Shown here: piece after piece, positions 1 to 9,300 of the stretch
How positions within the stretch are numbered: position 1 is the stretch's first letter
Layout of the letters: every line of letters starts with the position of its first letter
Origin: Cyclobacteriaceae bacterium
Lineage (GTDB): Bacteria > Bacteroidota > Bacteroidia > Cytophagales > Cyclobacteriaceae
Direction: 5' to 3'
Assembly: GCA_019638275.1 (NCBI GenBank)
Contig: JAHBUC010000001.1
Span: forward strand, 310,001-374,000
DNA length: 64,000 nucleotides
Notes under the pieces: model-generated
The model's database searches: none
What the model was told of the DNA's origin: nothing
What the model saw: the letters and a program-made list of their open reading frames with translations, nothing else
Position numbers and translations under genes: made by a program

Positions 1-991
1 AGACAGTGTTTCAAAGTTAAAAACCCGTGTAGATGAAGGGTACTCTGTTGTTGTCTTTCCGGAAGGTACGCGCTCCGCTACTGGTAAAATCGGCAGGTTT
101 CATAAAGGCGCATTTTTCATGGCTGAAAAACTTCAATTACCGGTTTATCCGGTGCTGATACATGGAGCGGCAGAGAGCATACCCAAATCGACCATGTATG
201 TAAATGATGGCAATCTGACGGTAAAAATTCTTCCGGCAATCGAGTGTAATGACGAAAGCTTTGGCCAAAGCTATTCAGAAAGAACAAAATCCATTAGCCG
301 ATATTTTAAGCAAGAATTTGCAAAACTTGCTGATGAAGAACGGAATCCTCAATCCATCAGGTACCGATTAATCAATGCCTACCGATACAAAGGACCTGTA
401 TTGGAATGGTACCTGAGAATAAAATTAATGCTTGAGGGCCATTATCGTATTTTCAATGATCTCGTTCCAGTAAAGGCTTCAGTGCTTGACTTGGGCTGTG
501 GCTATGGCTTTTTGTGCTATACACTTGGCTTTCTTTCGGCTCAACGGGTTATTACCGGGGTGGATTACGATGCTGAAAAGATTGCGGTAGCTGCAAACGG
601 GTATTCAAAGCCAGGGCAATTGCAATTTTATCATGCCGATGTTACCCGATTTGATTTTGAAGCATATGACACTATTATTATTACAGATGTGCTCCACTAT
701 CTGAAACCGGAGCAACAATGGCATTTGTTGTTGAAGTGCCTTCAATCGCTTAACCCTGGTGGGCAGATCATTATCCGGGATGGAGATGCTGATTTGAAAT
801 ACCGCCACAAAGGAACAAGACTCACCGAATTGTTCTCGGTAAAATTTTTGAAGTTTAACAAATCTGTCAATGAATTGAACTACATATCCGGCAAGGCACT
901 TACTGAGTTTGCAGGTAAACATGGTTGTAAAATGCAAATCATCGATCAGGGCAAACTGACTTCAAATGTTATTTTTGTGATCTCAAAATAA
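1..991 (+). CDS. Acyltransferase-methyltransferase C-terminal part of a trifunctional MMPL/PlsC/SAM-methyltransferase protein (5' end outside window)
   Basis: The open frame runs in from the left edge (codons from base 2), so the gene is partial. The first 40 codons carry a PlsC-type acyltransferase motif III (FPEGTRS, bases 56-76), followed by a phosphate-binding-like G.FHKGAF stretch. The last 200 residues form a class I SAM-dependent methyltransferase; motif I reads VLDLGCGYG near base 485. Bacteroidota pigment clusters (flexirubin, aryl polyene) encode a fused protein of MMPL exporter, lysophospholipid acyltransferase and methyltransferase, and this matches its C-terminal part. The MMPL part lies outside the window, so the three-domain fusion is inferred. 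An ATG at 119 falls inside the acyltransferase domain and is not the start. The next gene follows after 10 bp, which suggests one operon. Confidence 0.8.
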   Translation, partial: DSVSKLKTRVDEGYSVVVFPEGTRSATGKIGRFHKGAFFMAEKLQLPVYPVLIHGAAESIPKSTMYVNDGNLTVKILPAIECNDESFGQSYSERTKSISRYFKQEFAKLADEERNPQSIRYRLINAYRYKGPVLEWYLRIKLMLEGHYRIFNDLVPVKASVLDLGCGYGFLCYTLGFLSAQRVITGVDYDAEKIAVAANGYSKPGQLQFYHADVTRFDFEAYDTIIITDVLHYLKPEQQWHLLLKCLQSLNPGGQIIIRDGDADLKYRHKGTRLTELFSVKFLKFNKSVNELNYISGKALTEFAGKHGCKMQIIDQGKLTSNVIFVISK

Positions 992-1001
992 AGCGTGATT
1001 G

Positions 1002-2510
1002 ATGGATCACTATGACGTGGTAATTATAGGAAGTGGGCTGGGGGGGCTGGCGTGCGGAACTATGCTCGCACAGGAAGGTTACAAAGTATGTGTTTTGGAA
1101 AAGAACAAACAAATTGGTGGGAATCTCCAGACCTTTGTGCGGGATCGGGTAGTGTTTGATTCGGGTGTGCATTATGTGGGAGGCCTGGATATAGGACAAA
1201 ACCTCTATCAGCTTTTTAAGTACCTGGGCATTATGGACAAGCTCAAGCTCTGTAAGCTTGATGAAGAAGGTTTTGACCGCATTCTTTTCAAGGATGATCC
1301 AAATGTGTATTGCTATGCACAGGGTTACGAGAATTTCATTAAGGTACTGTCCAAACAATTTCCTGGCGAAGAAGAAGCACTTCGTAAGTATTGTGAGGGG
1401 ATCAAAGAAGTATGTTCAAAATTTCCGCTTTATAATCTTCGCAAGGGAGATTACCTGGAAAAAATTGGTGCGCTTGAAGTAGACACCCGGGCATTCATTG
1501 AGTCCATTACGGCAAACAAAAAGCTTCAGAGCGTATTGGCAGGAACAAGCCTGTTGTATGCTGGTGAGCCCGACAAGACACCATTGTACGTTCACGCGCT
1601 TGTGTTGAATAGCTATATTGAAAGTTCCTGGCGTTTTACCGGAGGAGGTTCGCAAATTGCGCGACTACTCTCCCGACAAATCATTGCGCATGGTGGGCGT
1701 ATTATAAATTATACCGAAATTAAACGTTTGGTTGAAGAGAACGGTAAAATTGCTTATGCTGAATCCGCCACCGGGGAGCATTTTGCAGGCAAATTATTTA
1801 TTTCCAATGTCCACCCTGCGAAATCTATGGAGATGATTAAAAGTGATCAGATAAAAAAAGCTTTCCGTACCCGCTTGAAAAGTCTCGAAAATTCCATCTC
1901 TGTATTTTATGTTAACGTTGTGCTCAAGGAGAAGGCAATGAAATACTTCAACCACAACTACTACTACTTCGCAGTTGAAGATACCTGGGCAGTATTAAAC
2001 TATGATGATGGAAACTGGCCGTTGGGTTATGCGTTATACTTTACGGCATCAACGAAAGACAACGAATGGTCGGATGGGGTTACGATCATGACCTACATGC
2101 GTTTTGATGAAGTGAAGAGGTGGCAGCACACATTTAACACCGTAGCCACTGAATCTGACAGGGGTGAAGATTATGAAGCATTTAAAAAGACAAAATCTGA
2201 AAAGCTTTTTAGTGCAGTAGAGGAAAAATTTCCCGGCTTTAAAGACAGCATTCAATCATACTACGCGGCCACGCCACTCACGGTTAGGGACTATATCGGT
2301 ACGGATGACGGTTCACTTTATGGAATTGTAAAGGATTACAGGGAGCCCATGCGGACATTCATTTCGCCCCGAACAAAAATTCCGAATTTGTTTCTTACCG
2401 GTCAAAACCTGAATCTTCATGGTGTGTTGGGTGTAACTGTTAATGCGGTAATGACTTGTTCTGAAATTTTGGGTATTGATTACATTCTTGACAAAATAAG
2501 GAATGCTTAA
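1002..2510 (+). CDS. CrtI/retinol-saturase-like FAD-dependent oxidoreductase
   Basis: The 502-residue protein opens with a dinucleotide-binding fold (DVVIIGSGLGGLACG), followed by the VLEKNKQIGGN stretch typical of phytoene desaturases, carotenoid isomerases and retinol saturases. The C-terminal FAD motif ends in GQNLNLHGVLGV. It probably oxidises, reduces or isomerises a conjugated polyene, fitting a pigment (flexirubin/aryl polyene) operon. I chose ATG 1002 over the in-frame TTG three bases earlier. The C-terminus overlaps the next start by 8 bp. The exact substrate cannot be read from the sequence. Confidence 0.82.
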   Translation: MDHYDVVIIGSGLGGLACGTMLAQEGYKVCVLEKNKQIGGNLQTFVRDRVVFDSGVHYVGGLDIGQNLYQLFKYLGIMDKLKLCKLDEEGFDRILFKDDPNVYCYAQGYENFIKVLSKQFPGEEEALRKYCEGIKEVCSKFPLYNLRKGDYLEKIGALEVDTRAFIESITANKKLQSVLAGTSLLYAGEPDKTPLYVHALVLNSYIESSWRFTGGGSQIARLLSRQIIAHGGRIINYTEIKRLVEENGKIAYAESATGEHFAGKLFISNVHPAKSMEMIKSDQIKKAFRTRLKSLENSISVFYVNVVLKEKAMKYFNHNYYYFAVEDTWAVLNYDDGNWPLGYALYFTASTKDNEWSDGVTIMTYMRFDEVKRWQHTFNTVATESDRGEDYEAFKKTKSEKLFSAVEEKFPGFKDSIQSYYAATPLTVRDYIGTDDGSLYGIVKDYREPMRTFISPRTKIPNLFLTGQNLNLHGVLGVTVNAVMTCSEILGIDYILDKIRNA

Positions 2511-4155
2511 ACGGCTGTTAAAAATATTCATGGGCATCGTGCTCTTTGTTATGCTGAGCCTGGCAATATTGGTGATTTATGTACAAAACGTTGCGCGTCT
2601 CGAGCCACCTTTGGTGGCATCATCCATACGCCCGCACGTAACATCACCTGACAGTGGTCTTTTTGTGTCGGGAAAAAGCTGGTTTAGGAAAAGTGAAAGC
2701 GGATTGTATGAGCTTTATGTTGAAGGTTCTCCGTATGAACGCGGAGCAACTATTGGCGCGTTAACGCAAGACCTGGTACGATACCAGGAAAAAGTTTTTA
2801 ATGACCAGATTCGCCAATTGGTACCCTCACAATCCAGGCTTGAAGTATTGAAATATTTTGTGGGCTGGTTTAATCGAGATTTACAAGAGCATGTACCAGA
2901 CGAATATCAACTGGAGATTTATGGCATTTCTCAGGTTGCATCAAATGATTACGATTACATTGCCCCAGCCTACCAGCGAATACTGAACTATCATGCTGCT
3001 CACGATATCGGTCACGCTTTGCAAAACATGTCGTTGGTGGGGTGTACATCTTTTGCTACCTGGGGCAGCAGTTCGGCAGACAATTCATTGATCGTTGGAA
3101 GAAATTTTGATTTTTATGTTGGCGATGAGTTTGCCCGAAATAAAATCATAGCCTTCTACAATCCCGACCAAGGCCATAAGTTTATGATGGTAACATTTGG
3201 CGGTATGGCAGGTGTACTGTCGGGTATGAATACGGAGGGACTTACAGTAACCATAAACGCAGCCAAAGCTGAAATACCGGGTGCTGCAGCCACGCCTGTA
3301 TCGCTGGTGGCGCGGGAAATTTTGCAGTACGCTTCAACCATTGAGGAAGCTTATTCCATTGCTAAGCGCAGAAAGTTGTTTGTTGCTGAATCCTTTTTAA
3401 TTGGCTCAGTTAACGATGGCAAGGCAGTTGTTATAGAAAAAAGCAACGACAAAACGGCTATGTATGAAACGCAGGAAACACACCTTGTTTGCACAAATCA
3501 CTTTCAAAGCCCTGAGCTAGGCAACACCACATTAAATCAGAATCATAAACAAAACAGTGCTTCCGTATACCGGTTTAACCGGGTAGCTGAATTACTGAAC
3601 AGTGTACCCGAGAACACGGTTAAGAAAACCATTGCTATTCTTAGGGATAAAAAGGGCATTGGAGATGTGAATATCGGGTTAGGTAATGAAAAGGCAATCA
3701 ACCAACTCATCGCTCACCATAGTATTGTATTTCAGCCTGAAATGAAATTGGTATGGATTTCAACTGATCCGTGGCAATTGGGGAAATTTGTATGTTACGA
3801 TTTGAACAAGATGTTTGATTTGAACATGACTTCGAACATTGAAGTTTACGAGGAGGAATTTGAAGTTGAAGCGGATCCGTTCTTGCTCTCTGCGGCTTAT
3901 CGGAATTATGTGAAAATGGATCAGTACCGGTTTCCGTTTGCTTCAAAAGAAGGACTTAACCCGGATAGCGTGGTGTACTGGAACCCCGATTTATATTATG
4001 CACATATGCTTGCGGGAGATTATTACTTAAATCAAAGGAGCTATGAGAAAGCAATACATGCTTATGAAACAGCGCTTTTGAAAGAAATAGCAACTGTTGC
4101 TGAAAAAGAGCATATTCAGAAAAATCTGGAAACCTGTAGAAGAAAATTGCCATGA
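2503..4155 (+). CDS. C45-type autoproteolytic acyltransferase/hydrolase, membrane anchored
   Basis: The 550-residue protein has an N-terminal hydrophobic segment (about residues 5-27) and then a fold of the acyl-CoA:6-aminopenicillanic-acid acyltransferase family (peptidase C45, Ntn hydrolase). The expected new N-terminal nucleophile is Cys181 in a VGCTSFA context, followed by the family stretch VGRNFDFY. These enzymes activate by self-cleavage before the Cys and then hydrolyse or transfer acyl groups on amides or esters. The C-terminal 60 residues look like a TPR-type helical hairpin. Overlap with both neighbours (8 bp and 4 bp) implies translational coupling. Members occur in flexirubin clusters; a role in transferring the polyene acyl chain is inference. 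Confidence 0.75.
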   Translation: MLKRLLKIFMGIVLFVMLSLAILVIYVQNVARLEPPLVASSIRPHVTSPDSGLFVSGKSWFRKSESGLYELYVEGSPYERGATIGALTQDLVRYQEKVFNDQIRQLVPSQSRLEVLKYFVGWFNRDLQEHVPDEYQLEIYGISQVASNDYDYIAPAYQRILNYHAAHDIGHALQNMSLVGCTSFATWGSSSADNSLIVGRNFDFYVGDEFARNKIIAFYNPDQGHKFMMVTFGGMAGVLSGMNTEGLTVTINAAKAEIPGAAATPVSLVAREILQYASTIEEAYSIAKRRKLFVAESFLIGSVNDGKAVVIEKSNDKTAMYETQETHLVCTNHFQSPELGNTTLNQNHKQNSASVYRFNRVAELLNSVPENTVKKTIAILRDKKGIGDVNIGLGNEKAINQLIAHHSIVFQPEMKLVWISTDPWQLGKFVCYDLNKMFDLNMTSNIEVYEEEFEVEADPFLLSAAYRNYVKMDQYRFPFASKEGLNPDSVVYWNPDLYYAHMLAGDYYLNQRSYEKAIHAYETALLKEIATVAEKEHIQKNLETCRRKLP

Positions 4156-4526
4156 TTATTGGTACGGGTATAGATATTATTGAAGTAAGCCGCGTGGCGG
4201 ATAAAATTGCGAAGGGCAATGGCTTTCTGGAGAAAATTTTCTCACCGGATGAAATTGCTTTCTGTGAGCAGAAAAAAGATAAAGACGAACATTATGCCGC
4301 ACGGTTTGCCGCAAAAGAAGCATTTTTAAAAGCTATCGGCCTTGGGCTTTCGGCAGGGTTCGATCTTTGCAATATTGAATTATTCAATGACGAGTCAGGT
4401 AAACCTCATTTGCGTTTGAAGGGACCTTTTGAACAACTCGCAAGAGAGAAACAATGGCAAGCTGTGCACGTGTCCCTTTCGCATATTCAATCAACAGCTT
4501 GCGCCACAGTTATTATTGAAGGATGA
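4152..4526 (+). CDS. acpS: Holo-[acyl-carrier-protein] synthase
   Basis: The 124-residue protein is a complete AcpS-type phosphopantetheinyl transferase. It moves 4'-phosphopantetheine from CoA to a serine of an acyl carrier protein. Metal/CoA-binding signatures are visible: GTGIDIIEVSR with Asp8, and RFAAKEAFLKA with Glu56. The start codon overlaps the previous stop (ATGA, 4152-4155) and the stop overlaps the next start the same way. Lying inside the pigment operon, it may serve the carrier protein of that pathway; whether the genome has a second housekeeping AcpS cannot be seen here. Confidence 0.92.
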   Translation: MIIGTGIDIIEVSRVADKIAKGNGFLEKIFSPDEIAFCEQKKDKDEHYAARFAAKEAFLKAIGLGLSAGFDLCNIELFNDESGKPHLRLKGPFEQLAREKQWQAVHVSLSHIQSTACATVIIEG

Positions 4527-5821
4527 ATTACACACCCTCCATAGAGTTTTCATCGGTTAGTGAGATAGAAAAACTCCAGTCAGAGAAACTTGTTTCCCTG
4601 CTAAAGTATACTTCTGAGAAATCTCCGTTTTACAAAAAACTATTCAGGCAAAGCAATATTGATGTAACGTCTATCAAAACTATTCATGATCTTATAAAGA
4701 TACCCGTCACCACAAAGAATGATCTTCAGCTTTTCAACTGGGATTTCCTTTGTATTGACAAAAAGGAAATCGCAGAGTTTACCAGTACATCCGGTACACT
4801 TGGTAAACCGGTTACCATTGCTCTTTCGGCAAACGACCTTGAGCGACTGGCCTATAACGAAGCTATATCATTCACATGCGCTGATGGAAGCGCTAAGGAT
4901 CTTTATCAGCTTATGCTCACCCTAGATCGCCAGTTTATGGCTGGTATTGCCTATTATGAAGGGATAAGAAGACTGGGAGCTGGGTTGGTTCGTGTTGGAC
5001 CCGGGTTACCTGCCATGCAATGGGAAACAATTCAGCGACTTAACCCTACTGTGCTAGTTGGTGTTCCTTCTTTTGTCGTGAAGTTGATTGAATATGGCAA
5101 CGAGATAAAAATTGATTTCAACAGTACTTCAGTAGAAAAAATTATCTGTATTGGCGAAAGCATCCGGTATGCCGATTTTCGACCGAATGTATTGGCGCAA
5201 AGGATCGCATCGTCATGGGATGTTCAGCTTTACAGCACATACGCATCCACTGAGATGCAAACAGCCTTTACAGAGTGCCACTATTCCCAGGGTGGTCACC
5301 TTCATCCTGAACTTTTGATTATAGAATTACTTGATGATAACAATGATCCGGTAAAGGATGGTGAGCAGGGTGAGGTAACCATTACCACCTTAGGGGTTGA
5401 AGCCATGCCTTTGGTACGTTACAAAACAGGTGATGTTGCTGTGGCCCATCGTGCTGTTTGTGCGTGTGGAAGAACCACTTTGCGGTTAGGTCCGGTAACT
5501 GGACGCAAACAGCAAATGCTCAAATTGAAGGGCACTACCGTATATCCGCCCATTATTTTTGACATTCTAAATCAGCAACCCGCCATACAGGACTATGTGA
5601 TAGAAGCACTTACTGGGGAATTGGGTACTGACGAAATAAAAATCCACCTTTCTGCCGGTATGCAAGACGGGAAAGACCTGTTGCCTGGATTGGAAGCGAC
5701 TTTTCAATCACGACTCAGGGTAACCCCAATTATAGAGTTAGTCAATCCGGTGAAGTTGGAAAAATTAAGAGGCGAAGGCCGAAAGGTTCAAAGATTTATT
5801 GATTCCAGGGTTAATCTTTAA
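4523..5821 (+). CDS. Phenylacetate-CoA-ligase-like AMP-binding enzyme
   Basis: The 432-residue adenylate-forming enzyme is closest in layout to phenylacetate-CoA ligases. The nucleotide-binding P-loop reads TSTSGTLGKP (about residues 87-96), the aromatic-acid-binding region contains YSTYASTEMQ, and the C-terminal hinge has RYKTGDV. It probably activates an aromatic or long-chain carboxylate as an acyl-adenylate/thioester, consistent with aryl polyene assembly. ATGA overlap with acpS. It is the last gene of the coupled block; 60 bp follow before the next start. The substrate is not identifiable by eye. Confidence 0.78.
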   Translation: MNYTPSIEFSSVSEIEKLQSEKLVSLLKYTSEKSPFYKKLFRQSNIDVTSIKTIHDLIKIPVTTKNDLQLFNWDFLCIDKKEIAEFTSTSGTLGKPVTIALSANDLERLAYNEAISFTCADGSAKDLYQLMLTLDRQFMAGIAYYEGIRRLGAGLVRVGPGLPAMQWETIQRLNPTVLVGVPSFVVKLIEYGNEIKIDFNSTSVEKIICIGESIRYADFRPNVLAQRIASSWDVQLYSTYASTEMQTAFTECHYSQGGHLHPELLIIELLDDNNDPVKDGEQGEVTITTLGVEAMPLVRYKTGDVAVAHRAVCACGRTTLRLGPVTGRKQQMLKLKGTTVYPPIIFDILNQQPAIQDYVIEALTGELGTDEIKIHLSAGMQDGKDLLPGLEATFQSRLRVTPIIELVNPVKLEKLRGEGRKVQRFIDSRVNL

Positions 5822-5881
5822 CGTTAGGTGCTTGCGGGTTTTAAAAAAATCCATTTCCTTTGATGCAAATCATTGTCACGG

Positions 5882-6301
5882 ATGAAAATCACGCTCCTAG
5901 TCTGCTTTCTGGCCTTTATGGCAATAGAGTCTTTTGGTCAACAAAATCAGGATAAGATGTTTTATGCGGCTAAGGCCGAGAAATATCGCAGAATGAGAAA
6001 AACAGGAACCACCTTAACTGTAACGGGTGGAATTCTAACTGTTGTTGGCCTTGTTACCCTTTCAAATTCTTCTTATGAAGTGTATTCTTCTGGAGGCACT
6101 ACGTATAAAACGAGTACAGGGAACCCAGGATTAGGTGTTGCTGCCTATTTGTTAGGTGCGGGTGGTTTAGGTGCCGGTATTCCCTTATGGATAGTCGGAA
6201 GCAAGTCGGAACGCAAGTATAATCAAAAACTGGAGGGGATTACGGCAGGTATTCGGTTAAGCCCACAACAAGCCGGGTTAACATTAAGATATAGATTTTA
6301 A
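5882..6301 (+). CDS. Small secreted or membrane protein of unknown function
   Basis: The 139-residue protein begins with a signal peptide (MKITLLVCFLAFMAIESFGQ), then a basic helix (KAEKYRRMRKTG) and two glycine-rich hydrophobic segments (about residues 41-60 and 86-107), ending in a beta-like tail with a terminal Phe (TLRYRF). ATG 5882 is preferred over the in-frame TTG at 5873. I recognise no family with certainty. It lies tail-to-tail with sprA, with only 17 bp between the stops. It could be the last gene of the pigment operon or an independent gene. Confidence 0.6.
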   Translation: MKITLLVCFLAFMAIESFGQQNQDKMFYAAKAEKYRRMRKTGTTLTVTGGILTVVGLVTLSNSSYEVYSSGGTTYKTSTGNPGLGVAAYLLGAGGLGAGIPLWIVGSKSERKYNQKLEGITAGIRLSPQQAGLTLRYRF

Positions 6302-6318
6302 GCCGTTACTTTTCAAGT

Positions 6319-9300
6319 TTACTGCGCCAGGCTAAACCTCACCTGAAATCCAAAACGTGTGGTAGCCCTGCGGAAGGAGTTGGATACCTGTGGGTCGTTG
6401 ATGGTGCGTTCAAAGTAAGCCTGTACATTCAGTTTTTGATTAACCACATAACTGATGTTTGGCCTCAACTGGAAGTTGACGTTTCCGTTGGTGAGCACGT
6501 TCAGTTCTTCAATTTTTCGCTGTATGGTTGATTGATTGCTTACCGTTACGTTCATACGGAAGGTGACATCATTTTTCAACACGATGGTACGACCTTGGGA
6601 TTTAATCGGAAGCTTCATGTTGTTTTTAGTGTAGCCCACTTCAACGGTAACATCTTTACTGCTTACTTCAGTTACCTGCGCGTTGGCAATGTTCAGTGCA
6701 AGCTCACGTTTGGTTTTGTATTCGGCACGTGCAGTTAGGCGGTTTTTAGTACGAAGATTAATACCAATAAGTGGAGAGAATTGTTCGGAGATCAATACCT
6801 GACTGATTACATAAATCGGAACAGGCCGACCTTCCTCATTTAGCAGCGTTGAAAAAATACCGTTGTTGTATTTTTCAATGGGCACGTTAAAGCCCACTGT
6901 GTCGACACCACTGTATCGCAGCGAGTTGGAGAAGTTCATTACCGAGTAGGTTGATGAGTATCCATGAGTGATGGTTATAGATTGAAAAATATTTTTGAAG
7001 GCTTCAATCTTGTTTAAACCATTGTAGTCTACCCGCCATGAGGGCAGTGGTGTGCGCGGGAACGGACTGAGACTTACGTTGTCAGCACTTTTTCCGGTAT
7101 AGGCGGCAATGAAAGCCGGTATTACTACATCCTGGCTTATTGAGTCGTATTCGAAACCGGGGTTTACCGCAGCAAATCTTTGCTGTACTGTCAACAGGTT
7201 CTCTTCAAATTGTCGGAAGACAGACGAAACCAACTCATCGTTATCGGAACGGAAAGCCGTTTTAACGGATAGCGTTGAGATTCGATAGCTGCCGTATCGA
7301 CTTGGATTAAGGGAGATGTAATTGTTTTGCACATCATCAAATCTAAAAATTTCCTGGTATCCATCAGTAATATCTCTTTTGATGTCGAGCTGAATTTTCA
7401 AATCAGCAGAGGGCTCAATGTTTGCCCGGCCGGTTAATGATTTTGTTGCGGTTTGTGTGAAAGGCAGTGTGAGTGAAGTTGACTTTACCAGCCAGTCATT
7501 ATTGGCAGCTTTGGTACGGATGCCTGGACTTTGGCCACCCAACACAAAATCCCATCCCGGTGCATCAAAACCCTTTGATAAACCGAACAGATGTGCAGTG
7601 GGCTCAAAGCCAGGAAGCAAGGTGCCCTCCGTAACCGTGTACGTTCCGTTAATCGAACGGACAGACATGAGCATGCGTAGTAAACCCTTTACAAGGGGTG
7701 GTGTTGTAGGTGTTTTTACCGTATCTGCCTTTTGATTGGGCTGAGGCCGGGTGGTAGCCGGACGCGGTGGCGTATTGATTTTTTTCAGGAAGCCAACCTT
7801 ATTGTACAGTTTCACCATGTCAAGCCGTCCGGATAGGGTTTGGTCGCGACTGTTTTGAATGGTGTTTCTGAAGTTTAAGCTATCGGGTATGCCCCTTACT
7901 TCACCGGGTAAATCCAGTTGATCAATCGGGCCTGCTTTCCAGTTGTAATTTACCTGGTAACGATACTCGGCACCTACCCAATCGGTAATTGGAAATTTAT
8001 CCAGCGGAACTACATAATTCGCGGTGATGGTTTGATCATAATTCTTCATCCGGCCAAAACGCTTCAGGTTGTTCATCACGCTGTCGCGTTTTTCTTGTGT
8101 ATCAATATCACCTTCCGGCTCGTCAATAATGGCGTTGGCGCGTGCACTGTAGTTCAGGGTTAAACTCTTGGTCAGGTTCCATTGAACATTGTACGTACGA
8201 TTGAAGGTAAAGTACTTCAGGTAGTTTGATTCGGAGTTGGAAAGGGCATTACGGTAAATGATTTTCGAGAAGGAGCGATCCAGGTCACCGCGAACCATAA
8301 TGCTTGATGGCATTAAGCTGAAGTTGAAATCTTTTATAAATTTCATCCAGGGTGATTTAAAGCCTTCGCTATTTTTAAAAGGTTCAATGCCGGTTCCTTT
8401 CGGTGAGAAATTGTAAGCCACCGAACCACCTACGTCCTTTCGTAAAGACTCAGCAATGGTAAAACTTCTACGTACATTATCGCTATAGCGATAACTGAAT
8501 GAAAAGTTTTCAATATCCCACAAGTGTGTTTTGGCTTGGGGATCAACCTTGGTTTTTCGAACGTTGGTGAAATTTAAACTTCTGCGCACCTCACGATCGC
8601 GAATAAGTTTAACGTAATCGTCTTTTTCCTGCTGGGTGTTGAAGGACGCGAGCGCAGCATCCAGTTTTTGATCGGGATTGGCTGGATCATAATTCGGATT
8701 GATGGTGGTGTTCTGGTAACTCACCAACATCGGCACTTTTATTCCATGATTTCCGGGCAGCAGTTTGTCAACATTAACGTTGGCGGTAACATCATACGCA
8801 AACGTTTCTTCGCGCGTACGTTCACTGATTTTTGAACTTACGCTTCCAAAACCGTAAGTCATATAGCGCATCGAGCCCGACACTGTGGCAAAGTCGGCAA
8901 GCTTGGCGTTGAGGGTGGTATTAAAGGCATACCCGGGTGTTCGGTCGAAGTCGGTTAAACGAAGTTCATTGGCCCAAATGCATACGGAATAGGAACGTGA
9001 ATCGCCTGTTCGCGGATTACGCACACCAATCATGATTACCTGTACACGACTTAAATCAGGCCGACCCAATACCCGAATACCGTGTTTGCCAACCATACTT
9101 GGGCCTTCGGCAGGAAAGGGTACATCCAGTGAGGCACCCTCACGATCGCGCCTCGCCTTAAGACCGTACAAGTCTTTCAGGGCAAAATCAAACTCATTTT
9201 CAGACGGCCAGATGTCTCTTGCGGCCGAGGCCGTGCCTGGAGTAATCTTTAAAGGTAAATCCACTTCATAATAATGCTCATCGAAATCGGTACCAAGGCG

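Noticed and set aside
119..121. ATG at 119 as the start of the first gene
   Set aside because: The frame continues upstream to the window edge and carries the PlsC FPEGTRS motif, so the gene starts outside the window.
605..937. Minus-strand ORF of 110 codons inside the methyltransferase part
   Set aside because: It is antisense to a well-supported domain, shows no family motif, and overlaps almost entirely; it is a shadow of the real frame.
7418..7735. Several plus-strand ORFs of 60-105 codons within the sprA region
   Set aside because: They are antisense to a continuous 2405-codon frame with strong family match; they are too short and lack motifs.
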